64,000 nucleotides of DNA from Clostridia bacterium (GCA_017516745.1 JAFXBF010000015.1:1-64000), one strand, 5' to 3'; positions 48,480 to 58,219 are shown, counted from the stretch's first letter. Numbers and translations: made by a program. Notes: generated by a model from the letters alone, not told the origin.

Positions 48480-50741
48480 TTATCCCTGCTCCACATTCAT
48501 ATGAAGATTTCCGAAGAAGGAAATGAATTTATAAAGCGGCTGAAGAAGCCAATATTTTATTTCGCTTTTTTCAAGCTCGTCAAAGCTGATATTTGCAAGC
48601 ACGGGCTGTTCACGGTAGAGCATATCGACAGCCTGGCTGTTGTAGGAGCGGAATTTACAGCCGTTATCCGCCGTATAGAAGCGGTAGCCGAGCTTTCCGT
48701 CCTCGGTTGAGCGCATTGAATTGATAAGATTCACCTCACCGCCCGACATAATAAAAGCGTGTTCAGTTTTCGACGAGCCGTCGTGACCGACGTTGATTAA
48801 ATTAACCGTGCTGTCGGTTGAATTGAGGAAGGTTTTGCCGCCATAGATAAAGGTGTTAAATATTGTGACATCCGTGCAGGAATTGAGCTTGATATAATCT
48901 GTTCTTATTCTCGTAATCGGGATAAAAACAAATTTAAAAAGATTTGCTTCCTCAATTCTGTTCTGCATTTCGGGTATGTCGTAATTTGCATAGCCGTTTC
49001 TCGGCAGGGTGTTGGCGTTCTGCAGACAGCCTTCGATGAATGTATTTGTACAGCCAACAAAATCAAACATTGAGTCGTAACAGCAGCCGACAACCTTCTT
49101 AACAAACGCATTGTCTGCGTTTTCAAGTTTCACACCGCAGGAGGCAAGCGTGAAATAGCAGTTTGTGATATAGATATTATCGGCTTTGCTGTAAACCGCA
49201 GGTGAGGTTTCACGGTAATTGCCGCTTTCGTCAACGGGGTTGTTGAGAAGATAGTCCACCCTTATTCCGTTGAGACCCGAGCCCTCATTCAGCGTGATAA
49301 GCGGTGAAGCAGACTTATCGTAGCCGTAGTAGGAAATAATCAGCGTACCGCTGCTGTTACCGCCGATACAACGTGTGGGAACGCTTGACGAGCCCCTGAA
49401 TTCAACGCCTGCGGGCACTGTTACGGGGTTGTCAAAGCGGTAAAGACCGCCGGGAAGATAGACCACGCCGCCCGTAGCTGATGCTTCGTTGAGCTTTGCC
49501 TGTACGGCGGCGGAAGCATCGGTTTTGCCCGTTTTATCAGCCGAAACGACATATAAATTCGCTTCGGGCTTGGTGTAGCTCATTTTGTAATCGGGTGAAT
49601 AAGCGCTTGTATCTGCGGTATAGCTGCGCAGATTTCTGTCCTTGATTTTTCCGTCAACCTCAACGTTGGTGAGAATAATCACATCGTTGCTTTCGGTGTA
49701 TACGGCATACTCGCTGCCCTGAATAACACCGTTTGTAATACCTATACCCCACGATTCACCTCTGCGTTGAATGACGTCCTCGAGAATGTACATTCCGTAG
49801 TCGGCATCGGTTATGTAAAGGTCGTTGAAAGCACCGCTGAAGCAGTAGCGTATACCCTTTTTGAAAAGCATTCCGCCTCTGACCTGCGAAATCTTAACGT
49901 CCGCAAACTGCGGCCATTCAAGGTCGCCGAAAACAAGGGCGATTGTGTTTGCACGGGTGTATGCATTAAGTTCAGCCTCATCGGGTGCGTTGTACTCCTC
50001 GCCTGCCTCAACCCAGTATTTATTGAGAAAATAAAGGGTTTTCACGGTATCGACATCGGCGGAGTTATGGGAATTGAGTCCCTCGTAAAGGCAGGTGCCC
50101 TTTACGTTTTCAATCGTAAACATCTCGTGGCACTGATAAATATTGTTTTCACATTCCGAGCTTGCACCTATACCTCTGTAGGAATTTATCAAAGTACAGT
50201 TCTTGAGAGTATGGAGCATATAGTCGCCGTTACCCTCGACAAAAAATGTATAAGGATAGGGTTTTACGTTTTCTATTGTCTGGTCGGGATACCATACGGT
50301 AAGGCCAACCGCACCTGCACTCGCACCTATTCTTATAAGACCGGGTGTCATCGTGTCGCGGCTTTCAACATCGGCTATAATAACCGTGCCGTAGCCCGTG
50401 CCCTCATCGGGGTCTTTGTATTCACCTCGGAGAGTAACAAACTGGCGGATATAAAGGCTGTTTGTAAGCCTGTACTTACCTTCGGGCAGCCACACCGTAC
50501 CGCCGCCGTTATTTGCGCAATCGTCAATAGCCTTCTGAATTGCGGCGGTAGAATCGCTTTCACCGCTCGGGTCAGCGTTGTAAGGTGCTTTAGTTGCGAT
50601 AATATCGGCAATAACAATATCATCCGTCGGGTAGACAGTATCAATAATTACGGGCTGCTGTGTTTCCTCAAGAGCAAAGCACGGCAAAGCCGTACAGGAT
50701 AATATAACTATACAAAGTAAAAGAGAAAATATTTTTTTCAA
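48480..50741 (-). CDS. Secreted right-handed beta-helix protein (pectate lyase-3 / GH55-like)
   Basis: 753 residues starting from TTG 50741, ten bases after AGGAG; no suitable ATG exists before the signal peptide (IFSLLLCIVILSCTALPCFA). Two beta-helix halves each open with the same module: TAAIQKAIDDCANNGGGTVWLPEGKYRL near 65 and ASAAVQAKLNEASATGGVVYLPGGLYRF near 410, the pectate lyase superfamily (PF12708) signature found twice in GH55-type proteins. This indicates an extracellular polysaccharide-active enzyme; no catalytic residues can be assigned. A terminator follows. Substrate may be beta-glucan, pectin or host glycan. Confidence 0.8.
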   Translation of the reverse strand: MKKIFSLLLCIVILSCTALPCFALEETQQPVIIDTVYPTDDIVIADIIATKAPYNADPSGESDSTAAIQKAIDDCANNGGGTVWLPEGKYRLTNSLYIRQFVTLRGEYKDPDEGTGYGTVIIADVESRDTMTPGLIRIGASAGAVGLTVWYPDQTIENVKPYPYTFFVEGNGDYMLHTLKNCTLINSYRGIGASSECENNIYQCHEMFTIENVKGTCLYEGLNSHNSADVDTVKTLYFLNKYWVEAGEEYNAPDEAELNAYTRANTIALVFGDLEWPQFADVKISQVRGGMLFKKGIRYCFSGAFNDLYITDADYGMYILEDVIQRRGESWGIGITNGVIQGSEYAVYTESNDVIILTNVEVDGKIKDRNLRSYTADTSAYSPDYKMSYTKPEANLYVVSADKTGKTDASAAVQAKLNEASATGGVVYLPGGLYRFDNPVTVPAGVEFRGSSSVPTRCIGGNSSGTLIISYYGYDKSASPLITLNEGSGLNGIRVDYLLNNPVDESGNYRETSPAVYSKADNIYITNCYFTLASCGVKLENADNAFVKKVVGCCYDSMFDFVGCTNTFIEGCLQNANTLPRNGYANYDIPEMQNRIEEANLFKFVFIPITRIRTDYIKLNSCTDVTIFNTFIYGGKTFLNSTDSTVNLINVGHDGSSKTEHAFIMSGGEVNLINSMRSTEDGKLGYRFYTADNGCKFRSYNSQAVDMLYREQPVLANISFDELEKSEIKYWLLQPLYKFISFFGNLHMNVEQG

Positions 50742-50766
50742 CTGAAAACATCTCCTTTAAAATAAT

Positions 50767-50796
50767 GGGCATCTCTGAAAATATCCGAGATACCCT
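50767..50796 (-). terminator. Probable terminator of the oxidoreductase gene
   Basis: GGG, C, ATCTC (50767-50775) faces GAGAT, A, CCC (50788-50796) with one mismatch; the minus strand continues with AUUAUUUUAAA. Confidence 0.5.
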
Positions 50797-50803
50797 GCTT
50801 AGA

Positions 50804-51745
50804 TTATAAATTATTGAGAATGTTCATTACGCAGCGAAGCTCCTCGGGCTGTACCTTTTCAACGGGAGTATCGTTGATAACACAGTCCGCAAAGTATCTG
50901 ATTTCGTTTGCGTAAGCATCGCTCTTGGGCAGGTTGATTGAGCCTGTGTCGCCCTTGGTTTCTTTTGTGAGGTCGATTTCCTCTTCCCTTTCGTAGATAA
51001 CCATTCTGCCCTTTTCGTTTACAACAAGTGCACCTTCAAACTGGAAACGGAACTGTGCCGTAAACGGATAGCAGTTGTCGTACCACGAAGCCTCGCTGTT
51101 AATTGTAAAATCGCCGAAATCGTAGGTTACGCTGATATAGTCCTGCTCAGGGCGCTTTGAGCGGTACTGATGTGCAACCCTTGGCATACCGAAGGCGTAT
51201 ACCATAAAGTCGAGGTCGTGGATGTGCAGGTCAAACGGCACAAGACCGCTGCGCTGCTCATCCATCATCCAGTTGTCCCAGCTCCAACGGGGCTTGTGGC
51301 CAAGGCGTGTCATTGTGCCCGAAAGGAGCTTGCCGTACTTCTTTGTGTCATAGATACCTTTAAGCACCTCGTACTCGGGCCAGAAGCGGAGCACCTGGGC
51401 AACCATAAACTTGACATTGTTTTTCTTTGCGGTGGAATAAACCCTGTCGATATCCTCTTCCTTGAGGGAAATCGGCTTTTCGGTGAGGACGTTGATGCCC
51501 TTTTCCATAGCCTTTACCGCAAAATCGGCGTGAAGATATGTAGGCAGGCAGATATCTAAAATATCAAGTGTTTCATTGGCAAGCATTTCGTCAAAATCCG
51601 TGTAGCAGCGCTTGCCCTCGTATTTTTCCATTCTTTCGGGGCGGATATCGCAAAGCGCAACAAGCTCGACATCCTCCATTTTATCCCACGCAGGGATGTG
51701 TGCGCCGCTTATACCACCGACGCCGACAAGACCAACCTTAAGCAT
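50804..51745 (-). CDS. Gfo/Idh/MocA-family oxidoreductase
   Basis: 313 residues. Rossmann start KVGLVGVGGISGAHIPAWDKM, then LCDIRPERM, the EKPIS motif near 91-95 (Lys catalytic in the family) and the YDTKKYGKLLSG region. The C-terminal domain has WSWDNWMMDEQRSGLVPFDLHIHDLDFMVYAFG. It catalyses NAD(P)-dependent oxidation or epimerisation of a sugar or inositol derivative. The chain ends early (CVMNILNNL), slightly shorter than many members at 330-380. AAGGAG precedes the ATG. It follows the metallophosphoesterase gene by 14 bp on the same strand, forming a two-gene unit. Confidence 0.88.
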   Translation of the reverse strand: MLKVGLVGVGGISGAHIPAWDKMEDVELVALCDIRPERMEKYEGKRCYTDFDEMLANETLDILDICLPTYLHADFAVKAMEKGINVLTEKPISLKEEDIDRVYSTAKKNNVKFMVAQVLRFWPEYEVLKGIYDTKKYGKLLSGTMTRLGHKPRWSWDNWMMDEQRSGLVPFDLHIHDLDFMVYAFGMPRVAHQYRSKRPEQDYISVTYDFGDFTINSEASWYDNCYPFTAQFRFQFEGALVVNEKGRMVIYEREEEIDLTKETKGDTGSINLPKSDAYANEIRYFADCVINDTPVEKVQPEELRCVMNILNNL

Positions 51746-51759
51746 TTTAATTTCTCCTT

Positions 51760-52725
51760 TTATATAAGTTTGTATTCAAGCCTGGTGTATTCGCCGTGCA
51801 TATTCTTGCCCGTAAGGAAACGGCGTGCACGGAAAACGACTCTGTCGTCGTAAACCTCCATAAGGTAGCCCACACCGCAGTCCGTAATGCCGAAATTGTT
51901 GGGCTTTCTGTAGCCGGGTATGCTGATTGAATGAACGCCGTTAGCCTCATTTACCGTATCGACAACGTTTTTATAAATACCGCCGTGAAGGTGACCGTTG
52001 ATAAAGAAAACGTTTCTGTATTTTTCCATAACGGCACGTACTTCGTCGTTCTGCTCGCCCATATCGCCTGTTTCCCACACCTCGGGAAGACCGTGCATAT
52101 TTGCAAAGGGCTGGTGACACATTACGAAAACGGGCTTGCCGTCCTTTGTGCCTCTTGCCAGCTCTCTGTCGAGGAAAGCCTGCTGCTCCTTTGATATGTA
52201 TGCCTTTTCGAGCACCCTCTGCTCGGTACAGATAATTATGAAGGTATAGCCGTTTATGTCGTAGGAATAGTAGGTTCTGCCGTTTGTTTTTATGTTGAGG
52301 TACTGCTCAACCTTTTTCATAACAATGGCGGAATTCTTCTTAAAGAAAAATCTTGCATCGTGGTTACCCATTGTGACGAGAAGGTTTTTTATAACTTTCT
52401 GTTCATCAAGAGGTCTGAAAAACCTCTCGTACTCGCTTTTAAGGCCGTAATCGGCAATATCGCCCGCAAGCATAAAGGCGTCAACCGTTTCCGTTGAATT
52501 TGCAATATCCTCAAAAGTGTTGGCAAGGTTTTTTTCTGCCGCCTCACGGTTGGGCAGATGGGTGTCCGCAATAATTGCGGCTGACAGTCTTACATTGGCA
52601 CTGTCCTCAAAAACAATGGGCTCGTCCTTTGAAACCTCAAACACAACGTCGTATTTCGGTGAAATTGCCTGAAGCTGTGCACCGTGCTTTGAGTACCAAT
52701 CCTGATATTTTTCCTTAAGTGTCAT
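51760..52725 (-). CDS. Calcineurin-like metallophosphoesterase
   Basis: 321 residues from ATG 52725 (GGAG eight bases upstream); the GTG at 52743 is too early. All phosphoesterase motifs are visible: ADTHLPN (Asp54, His56), AGDIADYG, MGNHDARFF, MCHQPF and NGHLHGG. This binuclear-metal fold acts on phosphodiesters or phosphomonoesters such as cyclic nucleotides, phospholipid head groups or UDP-linked lipids. No signal peptide. First gene of the pair with the Gfo/Idh/MocA enzyme; divergent from the aryl-acid operon. Confidence 0.88.
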   Translation of the reverse strand: MTLKEKYQDWYSKHGAQLQAISPKYDVVFEVSKDEPIVFEDSANVRLSAAIIADTHLPNREAAEKNLANTFEDIANSTETVDAFMLAGDIADYGLKSEYERFFRPLDEQKVIKNLLVTMGNHDARFFFKKNSAIVMKKVEQYLNIKTNGRTYYSYDINGYTFIIICTEQRVLEKAYISKEQQAFLDRELARGTKDGKPVFVMCHQPFANMHGLPEVWETGDMGEQNDEVRAVMEKYRNVFFINGHLHGGIYKNVVDTVNEANGVHSISIPGYRKPNNFGITDCGVGYLMEVYDDRVVFRARRFLTGKNMHGEYTRLEYKLI

Positions 52726-52852
52726 TTGTTTTTCTCCGTTCACAGGCAGGACACCCGCAAAAAACGGTATGTCCCACGATTATAATGATATAATGTTAGC
52801 ATAATAACTAAATTTTTTCAATATTATATTTCTTAATAATATATTTTGCGGT

Positions 52853-53026
52853 TTGACTTATTTTCGCAAATAATATAAAATAAATGTAACTTTATGCATT
52901 TTAACTATTGACTAAAGCGAAATTATGTCGTAAAATGATACCATAGTTGCGCTGACGCTTTAAAGCATTGAAGTGCAAGCTTAATTTTTTGACCCATTGT
53001 TTTAGCGCTTGAAAGCGTTAAAACAA
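52853..53026 (+). promoter_or_regulatory. Tandem promoters and palindromic operator of the aryl-acid operon
   Basis: Promoter 1 is TTGACT (52853-52858), 17 bases, TAAAAT (52876-52881). Promoter 2 is TTGACT (52908-52913), 17 bases, TAAAAT (52931-52936). Both hexamer pairs are identical. Downstream, TTGTTTTA, G, CGCTT (52997-53010) is inverted at 53013-53026 around GA, forming a 28-base near-perfect palindrome in the untranslated leader. A smaller GCTTTAAAGC palindrome lies just before it. The region 52726-52852 is AT-rich and shows nothing more. Confidence 0.65.
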
Positions 53027-53051
53027 GAGCCTTACGACAGGAGATTTCGCA

Positions 53052-54557
53052 ATGGAAAAAACAACACTCTGGTTAACACTCGGTATTTACCTTGCCGCAA
53101 TGTTCGGCATAGGCCTTGTTGAGGGCAGAAAGTCCAAAAGCGTTGCCGACTTCACGGTAGGCGGCAGAAACGCAGGTGCATGGCTTTCCGCTTTGTCCTA
53201 CGGCACGGCTTATTTCAGCGCAGTTATGTTTGTCGGCTACGCAGGCGGCACGGGTCTCAAATACGGTCTGTGGGGTATTCTTGCCGGTATAGGCAACTGC
53301 GTTTTCGGCTCGTGGCTTGCGTGGAAGGTGCTTGCACGCCGCACGAGGGATACGGCTTCCCGTCTTAAGCTCAAGACTATGCCCGACTTTCTTGAAAAGC
53401 GTTACGGCTCAAAGGCAATGAAAACCTTTGCTTCCGTTGTAATTTTCGTTTTCCTTGTCCCCTATTCAGCCTCCGTTTACAAGGGCCTTGCAAGTGTTGC
53501 AGAGGTGCTGCTGGATGTTGACGTAAATATATGTATGATAGTTATTGCCGTTGTTGCCTTGCTTCTGCTTATTCTCGGCGGCTACCTTGTTCAGGCAAGA
53601 GCAGACTTTGTTCAGGGCATTGTTATGATGGTCGGCGTTACCCTGCTTATCGTATTTGTTATCCGCTGCGACAAGGTAGGCGGCTTTGCAGGTATTGCGG
53701 AATATGCAAAGAGCGATTTCGGCTTTGCACCCATGAAAGCGGACGACTGGGTTTCACTCTGGGCAACGGTGCTTATGACGAGCTTCGGCACCTGGGGTCT
53801 GCCGCAGATGGTACAGAAATATTTTGGCATCAAGGACGATGCACAGGCAAAAAGAGGTATTACCATTTCCACCTTCTTTGCCCTGCTTGTTGCAGGCGGC
53901 GGCTACTTCATCGGCTCACTGTGCCACCGCTTCTTTACAGTCGGTGCCGATATGCCTGCACAGGACTACATAGTTCCCGAAATGCTCAAGGCGGCAAACC
54001 TGCCCGTAATCCTGCTGGGCGTAGTTATGGTGCTTCTCATTTCCGCTTCCGTTTCAACGCTCTGCTCGGTCACACTTACGGCCTGCTCAACGGTTTCAAT
54101 CGACCTTATCAAGGCACACGTTTCCTCAATGACAGATAAAAAAACAGCAAAGCTGACAAAGATTTTCTGTGCCGTTTTCATTGTTCTTTCTTACATAGTC
54201 GCAAACACGGACACACCCATTCTCGATATGATGAGCTACTCGTGGGGCATTATTTCAGGCTCCTTCCTCGCACCCTACGTGCTTGCTCTCTATTATAAAA
54301 AGCTCAACCGTATGGGCGCATGGTACGGCATTCTTACCGGTTTCTTTATTGCGCTTATTCCTGCGGTTTCCAAGGTTATCACCATGTTCGGCGTTACAAA
54401 TGAAACAGTTGTTTCTCTGGCGGCAAAGGGTCCGACCTATGCCTGCGCCGCAATGATAGCATCCCTTATCGTCTGCGTGGTAATTTCAAACACCACACAG
54501 AAGGTATGCCCTGCAAACAGCGAATTTTTCTACACAGGCACAATTGAAAAGGAGTAA
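53052..54557 (+). CDS. Sodium:solute symporter family protein
   Basis: 501 residues, about 13 membrane segments. The first helices read LWLTLGIYLAAMFGIGLVEG, then the SSS signature VADFTVGGRNAGAWLSALSYGTAYFSAVMFVGYAG. The core continues LPQMVQKYFGIKDDAQAKRG and SVSTLCSVTLTACSTVSIDL. Members import amino acids, carboxylates, sugars or vitamins with Na+. As first gene of the operon with paaK and iorAB (5 bp before paaK), an aromatic acid or aromatic amino acid is a reasonable substrate guess. RBS ACAGGAGATTTCGCA precedes the ATG. Confidence 0.9.
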   Translation: MEKTTLWLTLGIYLAAMFGIGLVEGRKSKSVADFTVGGRNAGAWLSALSYGTAYFSAVMFVGYAGGTGLKYGLWGILAGIGNCVFGSWLAWKVLARRTRDTASRLKLKTMPDFLEKRYGSKAMKTFASVVIFVFLVPYSASVYKGLASVAEVLLDVDVNICMIVIAVVALLLLILGGYLVQARADFVQGIVMMVGVTLLIVFVIRCDKVGGFAGIAEYAKSDFGFAPMKADDWVSLWATVLMTSFGTWGLPQMVQKYFGIKDDAQAKRGITISTFFALLVAGGGYFIGSLCHRFFTVGADMPAQDYIVPEMLKAANLPVILLGVVMVLLISASVSTLCSVTLTACSTVSIDLIKAHVSSMTDKKTAKLTKIFCAVFIVLSYIVANTDTPILDMMSYSWGIISGSFLAPYVLALYYKKLNRMGAWYGILTGFFIALIPAVSKVITMFGVTNETVVSLAAKGPTYACAAMIASLIVCVVISNTTQKVCPANSEFFYTGTIEKE

Positions 54558-54562
54558 TATAA

Positions 54563-55867
54563 ATGTTTTTCCAAAAAGACATCGAAACAATGCCCCGAAA
54601 GCAGCTTGAAGAGTTGCAGCTTGAAAGGCTGAAATGGACGGTTGACTACTGCTACAAAAACGTACCGTTCTACACAAAGAAGCTTGACGAGGCAGGCGTT
54701 ACACCCGACAGCATAAAATCGCTTGAAGATATCAAGCGCATACCGCCCACAACGAAGGCTGACCTTCGTGACAACTATCCCTTCGGTCTTTTCGCAAAGC
54801 CGATGAAGGAAATCGTGCGTATTCACGCTTCCTCGGGTACAACGGGCAAGCCCACCGTTGTAGGCTACACCAAGCACGACCTTGATATATGGTCGGACTG
54901 TATGGCAAGAATCTGCATGGCCGCCGGTGCAACGAGCGAGGACATTGTTCAGATTTCTTTCGGCTACGGTATGTTCACGGGCGCACTTGGCCTGCACTAC
55001 GGCCTTGAAAAAATCGGCGCAACGGTTATCCCCAACTCCAGCGGCAACACCGAAAAGGCACTTATGTATATGCGTGACTTCGGCACAACCGCCCTTGTTG
55101 CAACACCGTCCTACGCTCTTTATATGTGCGAAACCGCAAAAAGCCTTGAATACCCGATGAGCGACTACAGCAGGCTCAGGCTCGGTCTGTTCGGCTCCGA
55201 GGGCTGCACCCCCGAAATGAGAACACAGATTGAAAGCGGCTGGGGTCTTTTCGCAACCGACAACTACGGTATGAGCGAGCTTATGGGTCCCGGTGTATCG
55301 GGCGAATGCCGCGAAAGAAACGGACTTCACTTCAACGAGGACTTCTTCCTGCCCGAGATTGTTGACCCCGACACCCTTGAAGCAAGGGACGAGGGCGAAT
55401 ACGGCGAGCTGCTTGTTACAACGCTCACAAAAGAGGGCATTCCCCTGCTGCGTTACAGAACGCGTGACATCACCAAGATTACATACGAGCCCTGCAAATG
55501 CGGCAGAACGCACGCAAGAATGGAAAAGGTTCAGGGCAGAAGCGACGATATGCTCAAAATCCGCGGCGTAAACATCTTCCCGTCACAGATTGAAAGCGTG
55601 CTCATCGCAATTGACCAGGTAAGCCCCCACTACCAGCTTGTTGTTCGCAGAGAGGGCTTTGCGGACACACTTGAGGTTCAGGTTGAGCTTGTTGACAGCA
55701 GCCTGCTTGACAGCTACGGCAAGATTCAGCAGCTTCAGAAGGATATAGCAAAGAAAATCCAGACCGTTCTCGGTATTCAGTGCAAAATCAGCATTGTTGA
55801 GCACGGCACGATAGAGCGTTTCGTCGGCAAGGCAAAGAGAGTTATAGACCTGAGAAACGTAAAGTAA
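54563..55867 (+). CDS. paaK: Phenylacetate-CoA ligase (AMP-forming)
   Basis: 434 residues, ANL adenylating enzyme of PaaK type: phosphate-binding loop HASSGTTGKPTVVGYT at about 91-106, GSEGCTPEMR, DNYGMSELMGPGV, and the C-terminal LLRYRTRDITKI and GRSDDMLKIRGVNIFPSQIE. It joins phenylacetate or related aryl acids to CoA with ATP hydrolysis. Next to iorAB it probably works in reverse or in salvage to interconvert aryl-acyl-CoA and aryl acid with ATP yield. AAGGAG precedes ATG 54563. Confidence 0.93.
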   Translation: MFFQKDIETMPRKQLEELQLERLKWTVDYCYKNVPFYTKKLDEAGVTPDSIKSLEDIKRIPPTTKADLRDNYPFGLFAKPMKEIVRIHASSGTTGKPTVVGYTKHDLDIWSDCMARICMAAGATSEDIVQISFGYGMFTGALGLHYGLEKIGATVIPNSSGNTEKALMYMRDFGTTALVATPSYALYMCETAKSLEYPMSDYSRLRLGLFGSEGCTPEMRTQIESGWGLFATDNYGMSELMGPGVSGECRERNGLHFNEDFFLPEIVDPDTLEARDEGEYGELLVTTLTKEGIPLLRYRTRDITKITYEPCKCGRTHARMEKVQGRSDDMLKIRGVNIFPSQIESVLIAIDQVSPHYQLVVRREGFADTLEVQVELVDSSLLDSYGKIQQLQKDIAKKIQTVLGIQCKISIVEHGTIERFVGKAKRVIDLRNVK

Positions 55868-55890
55868 AACACATAGAAAGAGGAAAGATA

Positions 55891-57624
55891 ATGGCTAAAG
55901 AACTTATGATAGGCAACGAGGCCGTTGCCAGAGGTCTTTACGAAGGCGGCCTGCGTGTGGCCTCCAGCTACCCCGGTACACCCAGCACGGAAATCACCGA
56001 ATGTATTTCCACATATGACGATATCTACTCCGAGTGGGCACCTAACGAGAAGGTTGCCGCCGAGGTTGCACTCGGTGCCGCAATTGCAGGCGCTCGTTCC
56101 TTCTGCGGTATGAAGCACGTTGGTTTGAATGTTGCTTCCGAGGCAATTTTCACAGGCTCCTATACAGGTGTTAACGCAGGCTGGGTTCTCGCAGTTGCAG
56201 ACGACCCCGGCATGCACTCCTCACAGAATGAGCAGGATTCACGCCACTACGCAAAGGCAAGCAAGGTTATGATGCTTGAGCCCTCCGACTCCGCAGAGTG
56301 CCTTGAATTTGCAAAGAAGGCTTTTGAGCTTTCCGAAAAGTTCGACTGCCCCGTTATTCTCCGCCTTACAACGAGAGTTGCCCACTCACGCAGCCTTGTT
56401 GAAAAGGGTGAGAGAAACGACATCGGCGTTAAGGAATACATAAAGAATCCGCAGAAGTACGTTATGATGCCAGCTATGGCAAAGGGCAGACACGTTGCCG
56501 TTGAGCAGCGCATTATCGACCAGACAAACTGGGCAGAAAACTGCGAATTCAACAGAGTCGAAATGAACGACACAAAAATCGGTGTCATCACCTCGGGTGT
56601 CTGCTACCAGTACGCAAAGGAAGCACTCGGCAAGAACGCCTCCTACCTCAAGCTCGGCTGTGTTTACCCGATGCCCGTTGAGCTGATTAAGGATTTCGCT
56701 TCCAAGTGCGACAAGGTTTATGTTCTTGAAGAGCTTGACCCGTTCATTGAAGAGCACTGCAAGACTAACGGCATTGAAGTAATCGGCAAGGAGGCATTCT
56801 CGCTTCTCGGCGAATATTCACAGAGCCTTATTGCAAAGACTATACTCGGTATCGAAACCGAAAGCGTTTCCACAGACCTTGATATTCCCGGCAGACCTCC
56901 CGTGCTTTGCGCAGGCTGTCCGCACAGAGGTCTTTTCTACGCACTCAAGAAGCAGAAGGTAGCCGTCAGCGGTGATATCGGCTGTTACACACTCGGCGCA
57001 CTCGCACCGCTCGGTATGATTGACACCTGCATTTGTATGGGTGCTTCCGTTTCCGCACTTCACGGCAGAAACAAGGCAGATGCCGCAAACGAAAAGAAGA
57101 GTGTTGCCGTTATCGGTGATTCAACATTCATTCACTCAGGCGTAACAGGTCTTATTGATATTGCATACAACGCAAGCAACTCAACCGTAATTATCCTTGA
57201 CAACTCAATCACGGGTATGACAGGCCACCAGCAGAACCCCACAACGGGTAAGACAATCAAGGGTGACCCTGCAACAGCGGTTAACCTTGAAGCACTTGCA
57301 AAGGCAGTAGGCATTAACAGAGTAAGAGTTGTTGATCCCTACAACCTCAAGGAAACAGAAACAGCAGTCAAGGAAGAGCTTGCGGCTGACGAGCCCTCCG
57401 TTATCATTTCACGCAGACCCTGTGCTCTGCTCAAGTATGTCAAGCACGAGCCTTCACTCAAGGTCAATGCCGACAAGTGCAGAGGCTGTACCGCTTGTAT
57501 GAAGATAGGCTGTCCTGCAATCAGCTTCCGTGACAAGAAGGCAGTTATCGACTTTACACAGTGCATCGGCTGCGGAGTATGCCAGCAGCTCTGCGCATTT
57601 GATGCCATTGAGAAGGGAGAATAA
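55891..57624 (+). CDS. iorA: Indolepyruvate ferredoxin oxidoreductase, alpha subunit
   Basis: 577 residues. The N-terminal pyruvate:ferredoxin-like domain carries SSYPGTPSTEITECI, the middle contains VLCAGCPHRGLFYALKK (CxGCPH) and the TPP domain GDSTFIHSGVTGLIDIAYN. Two [4Fe-4S] ferredoxin motifs close the protein: CRGCTACMKIGCPAI and CIGCGVCQQLCAFDAI (about 529-573). With IorB it oxidatively decarboxylates indolepyruvate, phenylpyruvate and hydroxyphenylpyruvate to aryl-acetyl-CoA, reducing ferredoxin. The reduced ferredoxin could feed the hydrogenase whose maturation genes are in this window. Confidence 0.96.
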   Translation: MAKELMIGNEAVARGLYEGGLRVASSYPGTPSTEITECISTYDDIYSEWAPNEKVAAEVALGAAIAGARSFCGMKHVGLNVASEAIFTGSYTGVNAGWVLAVADDPGMHSSQNEQDSRHYAKASKVMMLEPSDSAECLEFAKKAFELSEKFDCPVILRLTTRVAHSRSLVEKGERNDIGVKEYIKNPQKYVMMPAMAKGRHVAVEQRIIDQTNWAENCEFNRVEMNDTKIGVITSGVCYQYAKEALGKNASYLKLGCVYPMPVELIKDFASKCDKVYVLEELDPFIEEHCKTNGIEVIGKEAFSLLGEYSQSLIAKTILGIETESVSTDLDIPGRPPVLCAGCPHRGLFYALKKQKVAVSGDIGCYTLGALAPLGMIDTCICMGASVSALHGRNKADAANEKKSVAVIGDSTFIHSGVTGLIDIAYNASNSTVIILDNSITGMTGHQQNPTTGKTIKGDPATAVNLEALAKAVGINRVRVVDPYNLKETETAVKEELAADEPSVIISRRPCALLKYVKHEPSLKVNADKCRGCTACMKIGCPAISFRDKKAVIDFTQCIGCGVCQQLCAFDAIEKGE

Positions 57625-57627
57625 AAG

Positions 57628-58203
57628 ATGAACACAAAAAGCATTATGATCGTCGGTGTCGGCGGTCAGGGTACACTCCTTTCAAGCCGTCTTCTCGGCT
57701 CGGTTCTCACCGCAGAGGGTCACGACGTTAAGGTAAGCGAGGTTCACGGTATGAGCCAGCGTGGCGGCAGCGTTGTAACCTATGTCAAGTACGGTGAGGA
57801 GGTCTGCTCCCCCATTATCGAAAAGGGTGAGGCAGATTACATTCTCTCCTTTGAACAGCTTGAAGCTGCAAGATGGCTCCCCTTCCTTAAAAAGGGCGGC
57901 AAGCTTATTGTAAACACACAGAAAATTGACCCGATGCCCGTTGTTATCGGTACGGCTGAATATCCGCAGGGCGTAATTGAAGCAATTGCCGCAACAGGCA
58001 CGGACGTAACAAGCATTGATGCACTTCCCCTTGCTGTTGAGGCAGGCTCCTCAAAGGCAGTAAACGTTGTACTTATGGGCGTTCTTGCCGCAAAGACAGA
58101 CATTGCCTATGACGTATGGGTAGAGGCTGTTAAAGCAACCGTACCGCCCAAATTCCTCGAGCTCAACCTCAAGGCCTTCGAGCTCGGCTACAATTTTAAA
58201 TAA
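57628..58203 (+). CDS. iorB: Indolepyruvate ferredoxin oxidoreductase, beta subunit
   Basis: 191 residues. The gamma-type oxidoreductase domain starts KSIMIVGVGGQGTLLSSRLLG and continues EVHGMSQRGGSVVTYVKYG and ADYILSFEQLEAARWLPFL, the normal IorB signature. It forms the heterodimer with IorA. It starts three bases after the iorA stop with AGGGAGAATAAAAG as ribosome site. Length and motifs are complete. Confidence 0.95.
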   Translation: MNTKSIMIVGVGGQGTLLSSRLLGSVLTAEGHDVKVSEVHGMSQRGGSVVTYVKYGEEVCSPIIEKGEADYILSFEQLEAARWLPFLKKGGKLIVNTQKIDPMPVVIGTAEYPQGVIEAIAATGTDVTSIDALPLAVEAGSSKAVNVVLMGVLAAKTDIAYDVWVEAVKATVPPKFLELNLKAFELGYNFK

Positions 58204-58219
58204 GAAAGCAGGGAAGAAT

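Noticed and set aside
49767-50702. A 311-residue plus-strand open frame opposite the beta-helix protein
   Set aside because: Shadow frame; the minus-strand gene has a signal peptide and two recognisable beta-helix modules.
54530-55513. A 327-residue minus-strand open frame opposite paaK
   Set aside because: Shadow frame of a highly biased gene; all PaaK motifs are on the plus strand.
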